Assembly: GCA_040769385.1 (NCBI GenBank)
Contig: JAXGLD010000004.1
Location: 310,001-374,000, forward strand
Reading direction: 5' to 3'
Length of the DNA stretch: 64,000 nucleotides
DNA from: PHAA01 sp022706565
GTDB taxonomy: Bacteria > Bacillota > Syntrophomonadia > Syntrophomonadales > Syntrophomonadaceae
The stretch's first letter is position 1; each line of letters opens with the position of its first letter. Made by a program: the position numbers and the translations under genes. The notes below the pieces were generated by a model. The model was not told the DNA's origin. It did not search any database and saw only the letters and a program-made list of their open reading frames with translations. This document shows, in pieces, positions 36,166 to 45,057 of this stretch.

Positions 36166-36196
36166 CCAGTGCCCGCACAGATACCGACGCGGTGCC
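36166..36196. repeat. 31-base 3'-flank repeat, copy 1
   Basis: A 31-base sequence centred on GCACAGATACCGACGC follows the end of the broken SMC-like gene (minus strand). A copy with four or five mismatches sits at 41125-41155, directly at the stop of the SWIM gene. No hairpin with a T-run is seen, so it is not an ordinary terminator. Confidence 0.6.
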
Positions 36197-36204
36197 CGCA
36201 CTCG

Positions 36205-39200
36205 CTAGAATATGGACAATTGTTCCGCATCTATGAACCGCATCCGGTCCTCATCTTCTTCAATCCGCACATCCTTTATCACCACTCGCATCCGTCCATC
36301 CTGGAGGATGTCCTGATTAAGGAGATAGTTTACTCCGAACCGGGAGGTGATTTCCGGAGTGATCTTGTGCCCGGGGGCAATCAACTGGATATCATTTTGC
36401 TTCAATATCTTCAACATAGGGTCCCACAGGTACACAGCTGAGGTGGCCCCAAAAGGGTTATCGGCGATGATGACCTTCTTGGTCTTGACTGCCGTATTGC
36501 TGATGGAAAGCATTCTGATAAACGAAATCAGGCAGGCGGCGAAGATGAAGTAGAGAGAATTGTTTTGCCCTTCCGAACCGATAGCATTCTCCCAACGGTA
36601 GAAGCAAGAATTTTCAGGTATGCTTTCCACTTTATACAGCCGCATGGCAGCCTTATCCATATCGGTGATCTGACCCAATAGCTCTTGACTGGAAAGCTGC
36701 GCCGCAATCCGTTTTCTATCCACCGTTCCTTCCTCGGTGATCTGCTGCACAATTCCGTCAATATGGGCCTTCATCCGCATCTGCTTTTCCCGCGGCTCAA
36801 ATTCCAGGAGTTTAAGTTCGATCATGTTGGTGCGCCGCCCATATACCTCTATGCGGGAAAGGGGTTCTAACTTTCTCAGTTGCCCCAGCAACAATTCGGC
36901 GCGCTGAACACAGCGGCGGGTAAAATCCTGCTGATAGCTTTCCAACTGCAGGATGTCATAGCCTATCTTCTGCATCTGTTCATCAATATTGCCAATATAC
37001 TCAATAAAAGCGGCCTGGCGCTGGCAACACTGTCCGGCACTGACCGGTCTGCTTACTCTCCCCAATTCCTCCACCGGTTCGCGGATTACAAAAGGCGCGG
37101 TTTCAGCCTTGATGGAATTTATCCGCTCGTCCCATTTGTTGAGCTGCACCTGGATACTATCCTGCCGGCGGCGAAATTCTCTCTCGAACACTCGGAAATC
37201 CTTGATTTCCGATGCTGCTACCGCATCAATCGTGATTGCTTCCCGCTCCAAGAAATCCTGGTAATCCTCGGCCTGACGCTGCAATTGCTGTTCTTCCCGG
37301 CCGATTTGATCAAGCTGCTCCGTATCTTTGGCCACTTCATGGTCATAGCTTTTTATCAGCTGTTCGATGGAGTTGATCTCCTGGCGGTAACGGTAGGCGC
37401 TGTCATAATAGGGCAAATCCTCGATGGCCGGCTGGGTCTCTTCAGCCAAAATATCATTCAGTTTTTCTTCGGCACTCTGGATTCTCGTCGCTATCTCTAT
37501 AACCTTTCTTTCCACGCTGCTTAAGGCCTGCTCATTTTCTTCTTTATCCCGCCGAGCTCTGCTAATCATGGTTTGATCGGGTATTGAAATCAATATACCG
37601 CTCATTTCGCTATTTTCGACCGCTGGCAGATCTCCGTTGTAGTCGCGTTCAATCCGTTGGCATAATTTCCTGAGCCTGCTTTCGGAATCGGCCAGTTCGC
37701 TTCTGAGCCGGCCTTCCTCATCGGTTCGGCCGCTGATGGCGGCATGCAAAGCCCGATATTCGTCCTGGGCCTCAACTAGCGAGCCATCGCCTTCAATGAC
37801 TACAAAACTGGACAACTGTTCCAGTTCCTTGTTGAGCTCATGGAGCTCAATTCCTAATTGGTTGAGTTGGGTTTGATTCTGTTCCTGATCTTGCTCCAGT
37901 TGCTCGGATAGCACCCCAAGACGGTCGATGGTGACTTGAAGCACCGTGAGCTCTTTTCGTTTTGCAGCCAATTCTGTTCGGGCGGCTGTCAGCTCCTGGT
38001 TGGCTTGAATAATCGCCCTGAGCTTAACCAGCTTTTCCTGGCACTCCGCAATCGCTTCGGACTGCATCACCTCTTGCCAGACCAAGGCTTCCCGGTGCGT
38101 GCGGGCGCGCTCCTTCTGAACCTCTATATCCGCCCGCAATCCATGCAAATCATGCAAGGCCCGGGTGGCGGCCGCAACTCTCTCCTGCTGGTGGTCGACT
38201 CCATCTTGCGGATATACAGCGTAGAAATCATTGACCTCGGCCAATTCATGGCTCAACTCGTTCAACCGGGCAGCTCCCGCCGCCATCTCTGCCTCAATAT
38301 TGGCCAGAGTGACAGCCATCTTTCCGATATACTGTTCATATTGGCCCCGATCAAGCAACAGCCCAGAGAAATTGCAGAAGTAGTATATGTCATCTGTCCC
38401 CCCGGCAGGCCTATCGCGCAGGACCTCCAAATTAACGATGGGCAGGAGATAGTCGGACCCCAAATCTACTTTGAGACGGCCCTGCTTGAGACGGGTAAAA
38501 GAGGTATTATCAACGATGACGGCGAAAGGCAAATAAGGCATAGCCTGCAAAATATCTGCCCGTTCCTCAGGTTCCAGGTCAGCCAGCCAGTCGATACCGG
38601 CTTTGACAAATTGACATTGCCGTGTAATTGCCCCGCCAGCGACAACACTTCTTCATTGGGCACGTAATAGCCCCGCTGCTCCGAAAGCTGCTTTTTCTGC
38701 CGTAACCGGCCGGCTTCGATCTCCTGTTCCAGTTGATGCAGGCCTTCTCTATGAATCAGCCGTTCCAGTTCTTCCCGGTAGGCTACGATGGTGTTTTTAT
38801 TCAATACCGTCGCCTTGTAATCCAGATCGTTCCGCTCCTGTTGATACCGGTTGAGCCAGGTCTGACCCTGTTGCTGGATTCCCAAATATTTCTCGATTTC
38901 AGCATCGGTTTTGACCGCTTCGATTGTCAGACTCTGAATGAGAGCAGCCCCGGAATCGATCTGTTCGTTAATGTTTTCCCGGACGGCCTGGTACCGGTTC
39001 AGTTCATCTTCGACCGGCCCCAGAAATTGCTCCGGCGCCAGGGCTGCTTCCAACTCCCCCGTGCCCAGAAAATATCCATTTAACTGGGCCAGTTGGGTGC
39101 TCCACTCCTGCTCTGCCTGTGCGAGGTATTTCGCGGCTTCCTCCAGCCGGGCTTGCTTTCTTTCCTCCCCAATCCGCTCCTGCTGAGCCCTTTTTAACTG

Positions 39201-40024
39201 GTCGGATTGTATTTGCCGGACCTCCTCCAGACTTTGACCCCAATCCTTTAGCTCATCTGCGCGCCGGGCCAAAAAGAACCTGAGTCGGCCGGCGGCGCTG
39301 CGATAGGCCGCCTTGGTGACATCTTCGCCTTCCTCCAGGGCCTGCAGGCGTTTACGGTTTTCACTCAGCTGACCCTTTACGAACCGGTACTCACCATAGC
39401 CCTCCAGGGTCAGAAGATGATTGAGGCGTTGTTCGAGATCCTGGCCTTTCTCCCTTAAGCGGTCTCTTTCCAGCTCTAATATCTCTTGTTGGGCCTCCAT
39501 TTGCAGCTTTTCGAAATTGACCAAGCCTGCCTGGTGCAGTCTTCTTAAATGCCGACCTTCCAGACTCCCGGCCGCATTACTCGCCTGGCGTTTTTTAACC
39601 GCGGTTTTTTGTTGCTCCAGTCCATCCAGATCTTTGCTGATCAGATTGCGAATCGCCGCCACCTGTTGTTTATGGCCTTCGAGTACTGAAAATGATTCCA
39701 GCAGGTCGTCATTTTTGCGGGCAAATTCCTGATAATAGGCCTTGATCCGCTCGAATTCCCCCAGATGCCCCTGCAAGCGCAGATATTCGTTCAGGCTGCT
39801 CCGGATTTGGATGAGGGTATCCGCCAGCAATAAACTGGACTCGTTGTTTTTCCCCTCGCTATTGAGAGCCTCGACATCTTCCACAATTTTCACAAACTGA
39901 TTTTCGATCAGCTTGCGGGAGGTAGTGTTCTGGCGGAAATAGGATTCAATGCTGTTTTCTCCGCTGTTGATGCCTCGAATTATCTGCCATTCCGCCGCGA
40001 TCAAATTATGGACCGATAAATAGT
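36205..40024 (-). pseudogene. SMC-like coiled-coil ATPase, frameshifted and lacking Walker A
   Basis: Two frames make one protein of about 1280 codons. The first part (from ~40020, or TTG 40004) ends off-frame after LAGQLHGNVNLSK; the second continues as VKAGIDWLADLEPEERADIL and runs to 36205. The shift lies at about 38610-38630. Most of the length is heptad-rich coiled coil. The C-terminal head has a GSEGQNNSLYF signature-like loop, Walker B KKVIIADNPFG and a His switch in LIAPGHK. No Walker A or N-terminal head is seen upstream, so the start has been lost. An intact version would resemble MukB/JetC-type condensin ATPases of plasmid-defence (Wadjet-like) systems; that link is tentative. Confidence 0.65.
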
Positions 40025-40381
40025 GCTGATATTTATCGAATCGACGGATGCCGGCGGCTTGATACTTCTGATGATCTCCATAAGCAACTGACCATCTTTA
40101 TCGGCCGGGATTCTGTTAATACGGTACTTCTGATGCAATCCCTGCTGAGTGTAAGGTCTTCTGCCAACCGGCGTTATCAAATGTTCAGTCTCCAACCGTC
40201 GCATTGCCCGAGCAAAGGCAGCTTGTCCCTGGGGACTTTGAAGAAAAGTTGGCATCTCAGCACCCATTTTTTCAACGGCGGCAGAAAGACTGACAAGGCC
40301 AATAATACTGCGGGGCCATCCGTCGATCTCCTCTTTGAGAACCGTATATATGTTTGCATAGTCTGGCTTGGACAAATCCAC
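40001..40381 (-). CDS. small winged-helix-like protein upstream of the SMC-like gene
   Basis: 126 residues. The centre, AFARAMRRLETEHLITPVGRRPYTQQGLHQKYRINR, has the look of a winged helix with a KYR strand, as in the helper subunits (JetB or the JetD N-terminus) of SMC-type defence systems. I would expect such a protein to be longer, and its last ~25 residues (SVDSINISTIYRSII) look unnatural. The alternate frame over the same bases (RRFDKYQHYLSVHNLIAAEW) reads smoothly into the SMC-like gene. It may therefore be a truncated gene fused to a truncated SMC start. It probably does not form a working system. Confidence 0.45.
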   Translation of the reverse strand: MDLSKPDYANIYTVLKEEIDGWPRSIIGLVSLSAAVEKMGAEMPTFLQSPQGQAAFARAMRRLETEHLITPVGRRPYTQQGLHQKYRINRIPADKDGQLLMEIIRSIKPPASVDSINISTIYRSII

Positions 40382-40435
40382 GCCCTGCCTCCCCTGCCGT
40401 GGTTTTATCGGCCACCGTGCCAGCCGCAGTTACCG

Positions 40436-40750
40436 TCAAAGGATTTGGCGCCAATCACGCCGGGCATATAGAATTCTCTCTATATCAACGACCTTGGCTT
40501 TCTCGTCAATTGTAAATAAGACAACATAGTTTTTAACCGGCAGTTTACGATATCCCATCAATGCCAGCCGCTCATCAATCACAGGCGAGCACTTTTTCGG
40601 CAGGATGGCTAAACCCATTATAGCCTCCTCAACAAGATCCATCATTTTCAGTGCAGTCAGGGGCGCTGACAGCTGTGCCGCAATATATCGGACAATGTCC
40701 CGCAGATCGTTTTCAGCAGGTTCCGATATGTCAATCCTGTATTTGTCCAT
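40436..40750 (-). CDS. RelE/ParE-family toxin
   Basis: 104 residues typical of the RelE/ParE superfamily: MDKYRIDISEPAENDLRDIVRYI at the start, RKLPVKNYVVLFTIDEK and VVDIERILYARRDW at the end. The sequence does not decide between ribosome-dependent mRNA cleavage and gyrase inhibition, though the ending fits the ParE/YoeB side. Its start overlaps the upstream antitoxin by 20 bases, which supports a functional pair. Confidence 0.88.
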   Translation of the reverse strand: MDKYRIDISEPAENDLRDIVRYIAAQLSAPLTALKMMDLVEEAIMGLAILPKKCSPVIDERLALMGYRKLPVKNYVVLFTIDEKAKVVDIERILYARRDWRQIL

Positions 40751-41009
40751 CAGTCAACTCCCGCCTGATGTCCTGCATCACATCTTTAAACGGACGCTTT
40801 CTACCTTGTTTTACTGCCGCCCGGCCTTCATCTAGCAGATGGTAAAGTTCCAGCCTGCCGGTGAGCATCTCATAAGTCTCAATGCTCATAACCGCCAAAT
40901 CCCCCTGCCCGTTTTTGGTGATAAAAACAGGCTCTCTGCTTTCACGGCAGAATGCTGAAATCTCATTGTAGTTATTCCTCAAGTCCGTACTGGATTTAAT
41001 GTTTGGCAT
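40731..41009 (-). CDS. Phd/YefM-family antitoxin of the RelE/ParE pair
   Basis: 92 residues: STDLRNNYNEISAFCRESREPVFITKNGQGDLAVMSIETYE is the standard Phd/YefM DNA-binding fold, followed by a long charged toxin-binding tail (RPFKDVMQDIRRELTDGQIQD). It is transcribed just before, and overlaps, the toxin. It is a close relative of the orphan antitoxin at 43025-43285 (both share DLRN, EIS, ITKNG.GDL and MSIETYE). Confidence 0.9.
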   Translation of the reverse strand: MPNIKSSTDLRNNYNEISAFCRESREPVFITKNGQGDLAVMSIETYEMLTGRLELYHLLDEGRAAVKQGRKRPFKDVMQDIRRELTDGQIQD

Positions 41010-41124
41010 GGAATCGGCCTCCTCGTCTCATCTAAAGATATTATATGTAAATTTCTTTAGCAGGGCAAGGCGTCCCTGTTCCTCCGCATTCGCAATCTTT
41101 GACTACCTCCATCCTTGTCTACGC

Positions 41125-41155
41125 CCATTGCCGGCACAGATACCGACGCATTGCC
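41125..41155. repeat. 31-base 3'-flank repeat, copy 2
   Basis: Second copy of the element at 36166-36196, ending at the stop codon of the SWIM gene. It differs from copy 1 at four or five positions. Confidence 0.6.
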
Positions 41156-42828
41156 TATATTCTGCCCAGTTCATCCAGAAATGCCGGCCGCCGCGGGTAT
41201 GACCTGCATAGTTCTGTGATCATGCTACGGGCCGCTAATTCTCCGCAGGCCTTCTTATAAGTTTTGATCATAGCGCAAACCTGCTTATATTTGCTGCGCT
41301 GATCAGCTTCCCGGGCTGACCTTTCGATATGTGCCCTGAACAGTGCTCTAGTCTCCTCCAGGTAATCCGGGAGCAGATATTTATATAGCTTCAATATAGC
41401 AGCCGGATTCCGCTGGCAGTAGCGTAACAAGTGCTCAACCAGGTTCTCCTCTATCAATATCATCACATATATATCCGGCAGGTAGTTTCTCTTTTCGAAT
41501 TCAGCCAGGATAGCCGCCAATATGTCCGGCCACTCAGACGTCGGGTATAGCGCCTTGAGCTTCGGATAATAGTCATATTCCCCGACATAAACAAATCCCC
41601 GGGCTAGTTCTCGCTGGTTCTCTACCTCTCCCTGCCGTTCATAGGCATGATAGCGGTATTTCCTCCATCGCATCACCAATCCCCGAAGTTCCCGGTCAAC
41701 CTCCTCACCGGCCAGGCAGAGCTGAACAACTTGTTCGTAGTCCTTTTTGCGGAGGGCATTTTCGATCGCCTTCTGACGAAAATCACTGTATTGCATGTTG
41801 GCCGCGATGAACTCCTCAGCCTGGTTTGGATCTTCGAAGAGCTCCAGCATCTTCAGCTGCAGCATCTTGACTTGGCTCACGCCGTAATCACTACTCCCCA
41901 GCGAATCATCACCCTGAGCCTCCAGTAATCTGCCCAACTCCGTCTCCACTATGGTTCGCAGCCCCTTATCGGCGCATAAATATATGCAGCTGCCCAACAG
42001 ATCGATGGGCCAATCCCACCAACCAATATAGCGCTTATGGCGGGATTCCTTGATAAGCTTGGTCAACATCTTCTTCTGTTCAGCCAAATCCATGCAGCCG
42101 GCTGCCACCCGCACCACCTCATCGATCACACCCAGAGCATCATTTATAGCGGTACCCACCCAACCGTCAGAATCGTCACAAAATTGCAGCATATCTACCG
42201 CTGTCGCCAGAGCCGCCAGGCCCATTCCCAACGCCAGCATATAATTGCCCTGTTCCACCCGCTGCAGGGCCTTATCCAAGGACAAGTCGACGCCTTTCAC
42301 CGCATGAGCAGCCCGACGGCGGTCGATGAAACCAGACCGCTTGGCTTCCCGGATATAGGCTCGCATCGTTTCTTGGCAGGCTTTGATCTCATCGCTGTGA
42401 GCACCGTATTTCAGCAACAACTTCCTACGGATCTCCTCGTACTGATCCGCCAGCTCGAGTATGATATCCATCATCTGCTGAGGTTGCATATCAGCCAATA
42501 CCTTCTCCAGACTTTCCCCCCGGCCAGTGGCCATCGGCTCCTGCCCGCCCGGTCCGCCAGTCGTGACCCCGGCTCGCAAGGCATAAAAGACCGCCGCCTG
42601 ATGTTTGCAGTACTCTCCGCCCTCATAGGGACAATCGCAAGTGCTGTATCTTATGAAGCCGTTCGGCTCCAGCTCTACCTCCACCAGATAATCATAGGTG
42701 CCTTCAACCACCGCGGTCCAGCCCGCCGCGGTTTGCTTAAGGCGGCTGACCCGGCCTTCCAGGTAGTACTCACGACCGCGCTTCAGTATGACCGGATCCA
42801 AGCTGTCATCGAAATCAGTAATCTTCAC
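41155..42828 (-). CDS. SWIM zinc-finger protein
   Basis: 557 residues; GTG start at 42828 after GGGGGAGTG. The SWIM motif is complete near residue 60: CDCPYEGGEYCKH (CxC, then CxH), a zinc fold that binds DNA or protein. The remaining ~450 residues are helical and repetitive in the manner of HEAT/TPR solenoids (for example EQVVQLCLAGEEVD and AAILAEFEKRNYLPDIY), matching the usual length and layout of bacterial SWIM proteins of unknown function. It sits between two toxin-antitoxin loci. The 42829-43024 gap contains only a short palindrome, GCCCTTATAAAGGGC at 42914-42928. Confidence 0.85.
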   Translation of the reverse strand: MKITDFDDSLDPVILKRGREYYLEGRVSRLKQTAAGWTAVVEGTYDYLVEVELEPNGFIRYSTCDCPYEGGEYCKHQAAVFYALRAGVTTGGPGGQEPMATGRGESLEKVLADMQPQQMMDIILELADQYEEIRRKLLLKYGAHSDEIKACQETMRAYIREAKRSGFIDRRRAAHAVKGVDLSLDKALQRVEQGNYMLALGMGLAALATAVDMLQFCDDSDGWVGTAINDALGVIDEVVRVAAGCMDLAEQKKMLTKLIKESRHKRYIGWWDWPIDLLGSCIYLCADKGLRTIVETELGRLLEAQGDDSLGSSDYGVSQVKMLQLKMLELFEDPNQAEEFIAANMQYSDFRQKAIENALRKKDYEQVVQLCLAGEEVDRELRGLVMRWRKYRYHAYERQGEVENQRELARGFVYVGEYDYYPKLKALYPTSEWPDILAAILAEFEKRNYLPDIYVMILIEENLVEHLLRYCQRNPAAILKLYKYLLPDYLEETRALFRAHIERSAREADQRSKYKQVCAMIKTYKKACGELAARSMITELCRSYPRRPAFLDELGRI

Positions 42829-43024
42829 AACTTCACTCCCCCGTCTATCCTTGGTATGCCGTCTCGCTCCCCTATCATTGATAGCTCTTCTTACATTCAG
42901 CGCACAACTGGTGGCCCTTATAAAGGGCGGTGGCTACCGGATCAGCCAGCCTGGTATTAGGCAAAGGCAATAATAAACATCATCCAAATCATGCGCAGCG
43001 GCCGGTTTCATTTTAAGCTGAAAT

Positions 43025-43285
43025 CTATCTTCCATGTTGTTTTCTCAACTTGGCAAGCACTTCCTGACCATCCAACAGTTCACCATCTTGAACTTGCTTT
43101 TCGGCCACCGTCATTTTCTTGTACACATCAGCCAGAGTCATTTCTCGCTCGTAGGTTTCAATGCTCATTATCACCAGGTCACCATATCCGTTCTTGGTGA
43201 TAAAAATCGGTTCGTCCTTACTGTGGCATAATTCTGATATCTCGTTCGTATTACGCAAGTCGGTTATCGGTCTTATTTGCACCAT
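43025..43285 (-). CDS. orphan Phd/YefM-family antitoxin
   Basis: 86 residues from ATG 43285, eight bases after GAGG. ITDLRNTNEISELCHSKDEPIFITKNGYGDLVIMSIETYE is the Phd fold and is paralogous to the antitoxin at 40731-41009. No toxin gene follows it: the ~195 bases downstream hold no frame I can support. On the opposite side, divergent, lies a fragment of a MazF-like toxin that is not a normal partner. It may protect against a toxin elsewhere or be left over from a lost pair. Confidence 0.75.
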   Translation of the reverse strand: MVQIRPITDLRNTNEISELCHSKDEPIFITKNGYGDLVIMSIETYEREMTLADVYKKMTVAEKQVQDGELLDGQEVLAKLRKQHGR

Positions 43286-43308
43286 TGTCATCACCTCGCA
43301 CGGTACAT

Positions 43309-43563
43309 CCCAATGACGTCGATTTGGGTGGAGAATTAATCACAGATTTGGATCCTTTTACAAACTTGAACCGCTCAAAATCGGGGAACTCAATTGCAAT
43401 AATCCAACAATTCACTTGCATTAGTAAGCAGCGAATTATTCGCCCATTAAATAGTGGCGATAAAAGACTTGGAAAAGTCAGTCCAGCTAAAATGGCTGAT
43501 ATTGACAAGAAGATCGCCCAACGTTATCTTTCCTATATAAGCATACCTTCCGCATCAAATTGA
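43309..43563 (+). pseudogene. C-terminal remnant of a PemK/MazF-like toxin
   Basis: About 80 codons ending at 43563 contain KSGNSIAIIQQFTCISKQRI, then LGKVSPAKMADIDKKIAQRY. The order of a strand with a gln/arg loop, ISKxRI and a final helix is that of the C-terminal half of PemK/MazF toxins. The N-terminal core with the RP motif is missing and no start or ribosome binding site is convincing. I read it as a truncated relic. Confidence 0.45.
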
Positions 43564-43628
43564 CTGTTATTGCATATATGATATATTGTAGTCACTCAAT
43601 CACGAAAGTGATCCAAAGATGTGACTCA

Positions 43629-43665
43629 GCGAGAACCTTGCTGCCAAGCGAGGTTTTCGCTTTTT
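43629..43665 (+). terminator. Rho-independent terminator
   Basis: GCGAGAACCT (43629-43638) and AGGTTTTCGC (43651-43660) form a 10-bp stem with one G-U pair and a 12-base loop, followed by TTTTTG. It ends the toxin-remnant transcript. Confidence 0.75.
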
Positions 43666-43747
43666 GTTTGATTTCCTGTCTTCGGATTTGTCAACTTAAT
43701 CAACAAAGACATATACGTATAGAACCGTGCCCCTGCCTGCCCGGCTT

Positions 43748-44648
43748 CTACACCGACACCGCTTCTTGCAGCACGAATCCCGGCATGGGCTGGTGCATCT
43801 TCCAAACGATACTGATGGGCGCGGAGCCGTAATGGCTGACATAGTCGGCCAGGCCGATACACGTGTAGGGGGCCGTCATCGCCCCCAGTTTTTTATAATC
43901 GCGGACGAAGATCAGCACCTGGTTGCCGTTACGAGGCTGGTTGATGTACCTTTGCCCGGTAACGGAATCGACACTGGTATTGCTCTGCGATTGCCAGTGG
44001 AACTGCTCCTCGTTGATGGCGTAATTCACGGTACATGGTGGAGGGAGAATAATCCTTATCCGACTTGTTCAGGGTTACGAAGAACACGTCCAGCCCCGCT
44101 TCCTTAAGATACAAGACCCCTTCTTGAAAATGCTTGCGCTGCCTCTCCGTGTGCCGGCCCAGAGCCACCAGGATCTGGTCCAGGGTATAACTACAATACA
44201 AGTCCAGCGGAGACTCGAAGCCCAGCTCCAACGGCTGGTCCACGAATTCGATGCGCTCATACTGAAACTGCAGCAAACCCAGCAGCTCATTATAGATGGC
44301 ATCATCGCCTATCACCGCGTAGATTGCCGCCTCCACACTGGCAAATCCCATGTCCAGATCATCCAGCCCTTTGCTGTAAACCGTATAATGGAACATGGTC
44401 AACATGGTCCGCTCCAATTCAGAATGACAAACCTCACTCTGCCCCTGATCGGCTTTGATGCGGGGCAGGACCTCCAGCAAGAACTTGAGCCAACGTCGTG
44501 AATTGGCACCCGTTAACCGCAGCAACCCTTTGGCCACAAATTTGTCCTGCTTCTCGTCTTTACATGAGTAGGGTGCCCCCGCCTCAGCCGCCAGCCAGCT
44601 CAGGGTGCAATGCTTGGAGTAAACATCGCGGGGGTGGACCAGCGGCGG
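43748..44648 (-). pseudogene. C-terminal remnant of a DEAD/DEAH helicase with DUF3427
   Basis: Only the last ~300 codons remain. They begin at about 44648 (VHPRDVYSKHCTLSWLAAEAG), directly against a truncated IS21 istB, and end at the TAG at 43748. The DUF3427 region includes YAINEEQFHWQSQS and GNQVLIFVRDYKK. There is a frameshift at ~44030 where one base is missing (YREL.. versus NYAINEE). The helicase core is gone. Such SF2/DUF3427 proteins are common in defence islands. The final 21 codons are also repeated at 35398-35463. Confidence 0.85.
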
Positions 44649-45057
44649 TAAAGAACTTAACCTTCAATCCCTGGCGGCAGGCTTCATAGGCAAGAGCGGT
44701 GGCTATGTGGGTTTTGCCTACACCTGAACTCCCTACCAGAATCACATTTTCTTGTTTTTTAATGTAATCGCAGCTCGCCAGCTTCAACACCTTCTGTTTG
44801 TTCAGTGAGGGGACGGCTTTGAAATCAAAGCTGTCCAGGGTTTTGATCATGGGGAAGGTTGCAAGTCGGATCCCGCGCTGGATGCGATTGCTGTCTCGCT
44901 GGGTTACCTCCTGTTCCAACACCCCCAAAAAGTACTCCTCGTAGCTTAAATTGTTGTCTTCCGCTTCCCGCGCCATCGGCAGATAGACTTTGGCCGCCTG
45001 GGGCATCCTCAATTTTTTAAGGTAGGTTTCAATCAACAGATTGCCGGCTGCGTTCAT
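44584..45057 (-). pseudogene. istB: IS21 helper ATPase IstB, 3'-truncated
   Basis: 157 residues instead of ~250. The N-terminal helical part (AAKVYLPMAREAEDNNLSYEEYF) and Walker A VGSSGVGKTHIA are intact, but after VKFFTAA the sequence leaves the family and runs into the helicase remnant (out of its frame) to an accidental stop. Walker B and the rest of the AAA+ core are missing, so it should not support transposition. Confidence 0.88.

Noticed and set aside
37936..38667. Plus-strand frame of 243 codons within the SMC-like region
   Set aside because: Antisense to coiled-coil coding sequence; composition is typical of an antisense shadow.
42914..42928. GCCCTTATAAAGGGC as a terminator
   Set aside because: A 6-bp stem with no T-run on either side.
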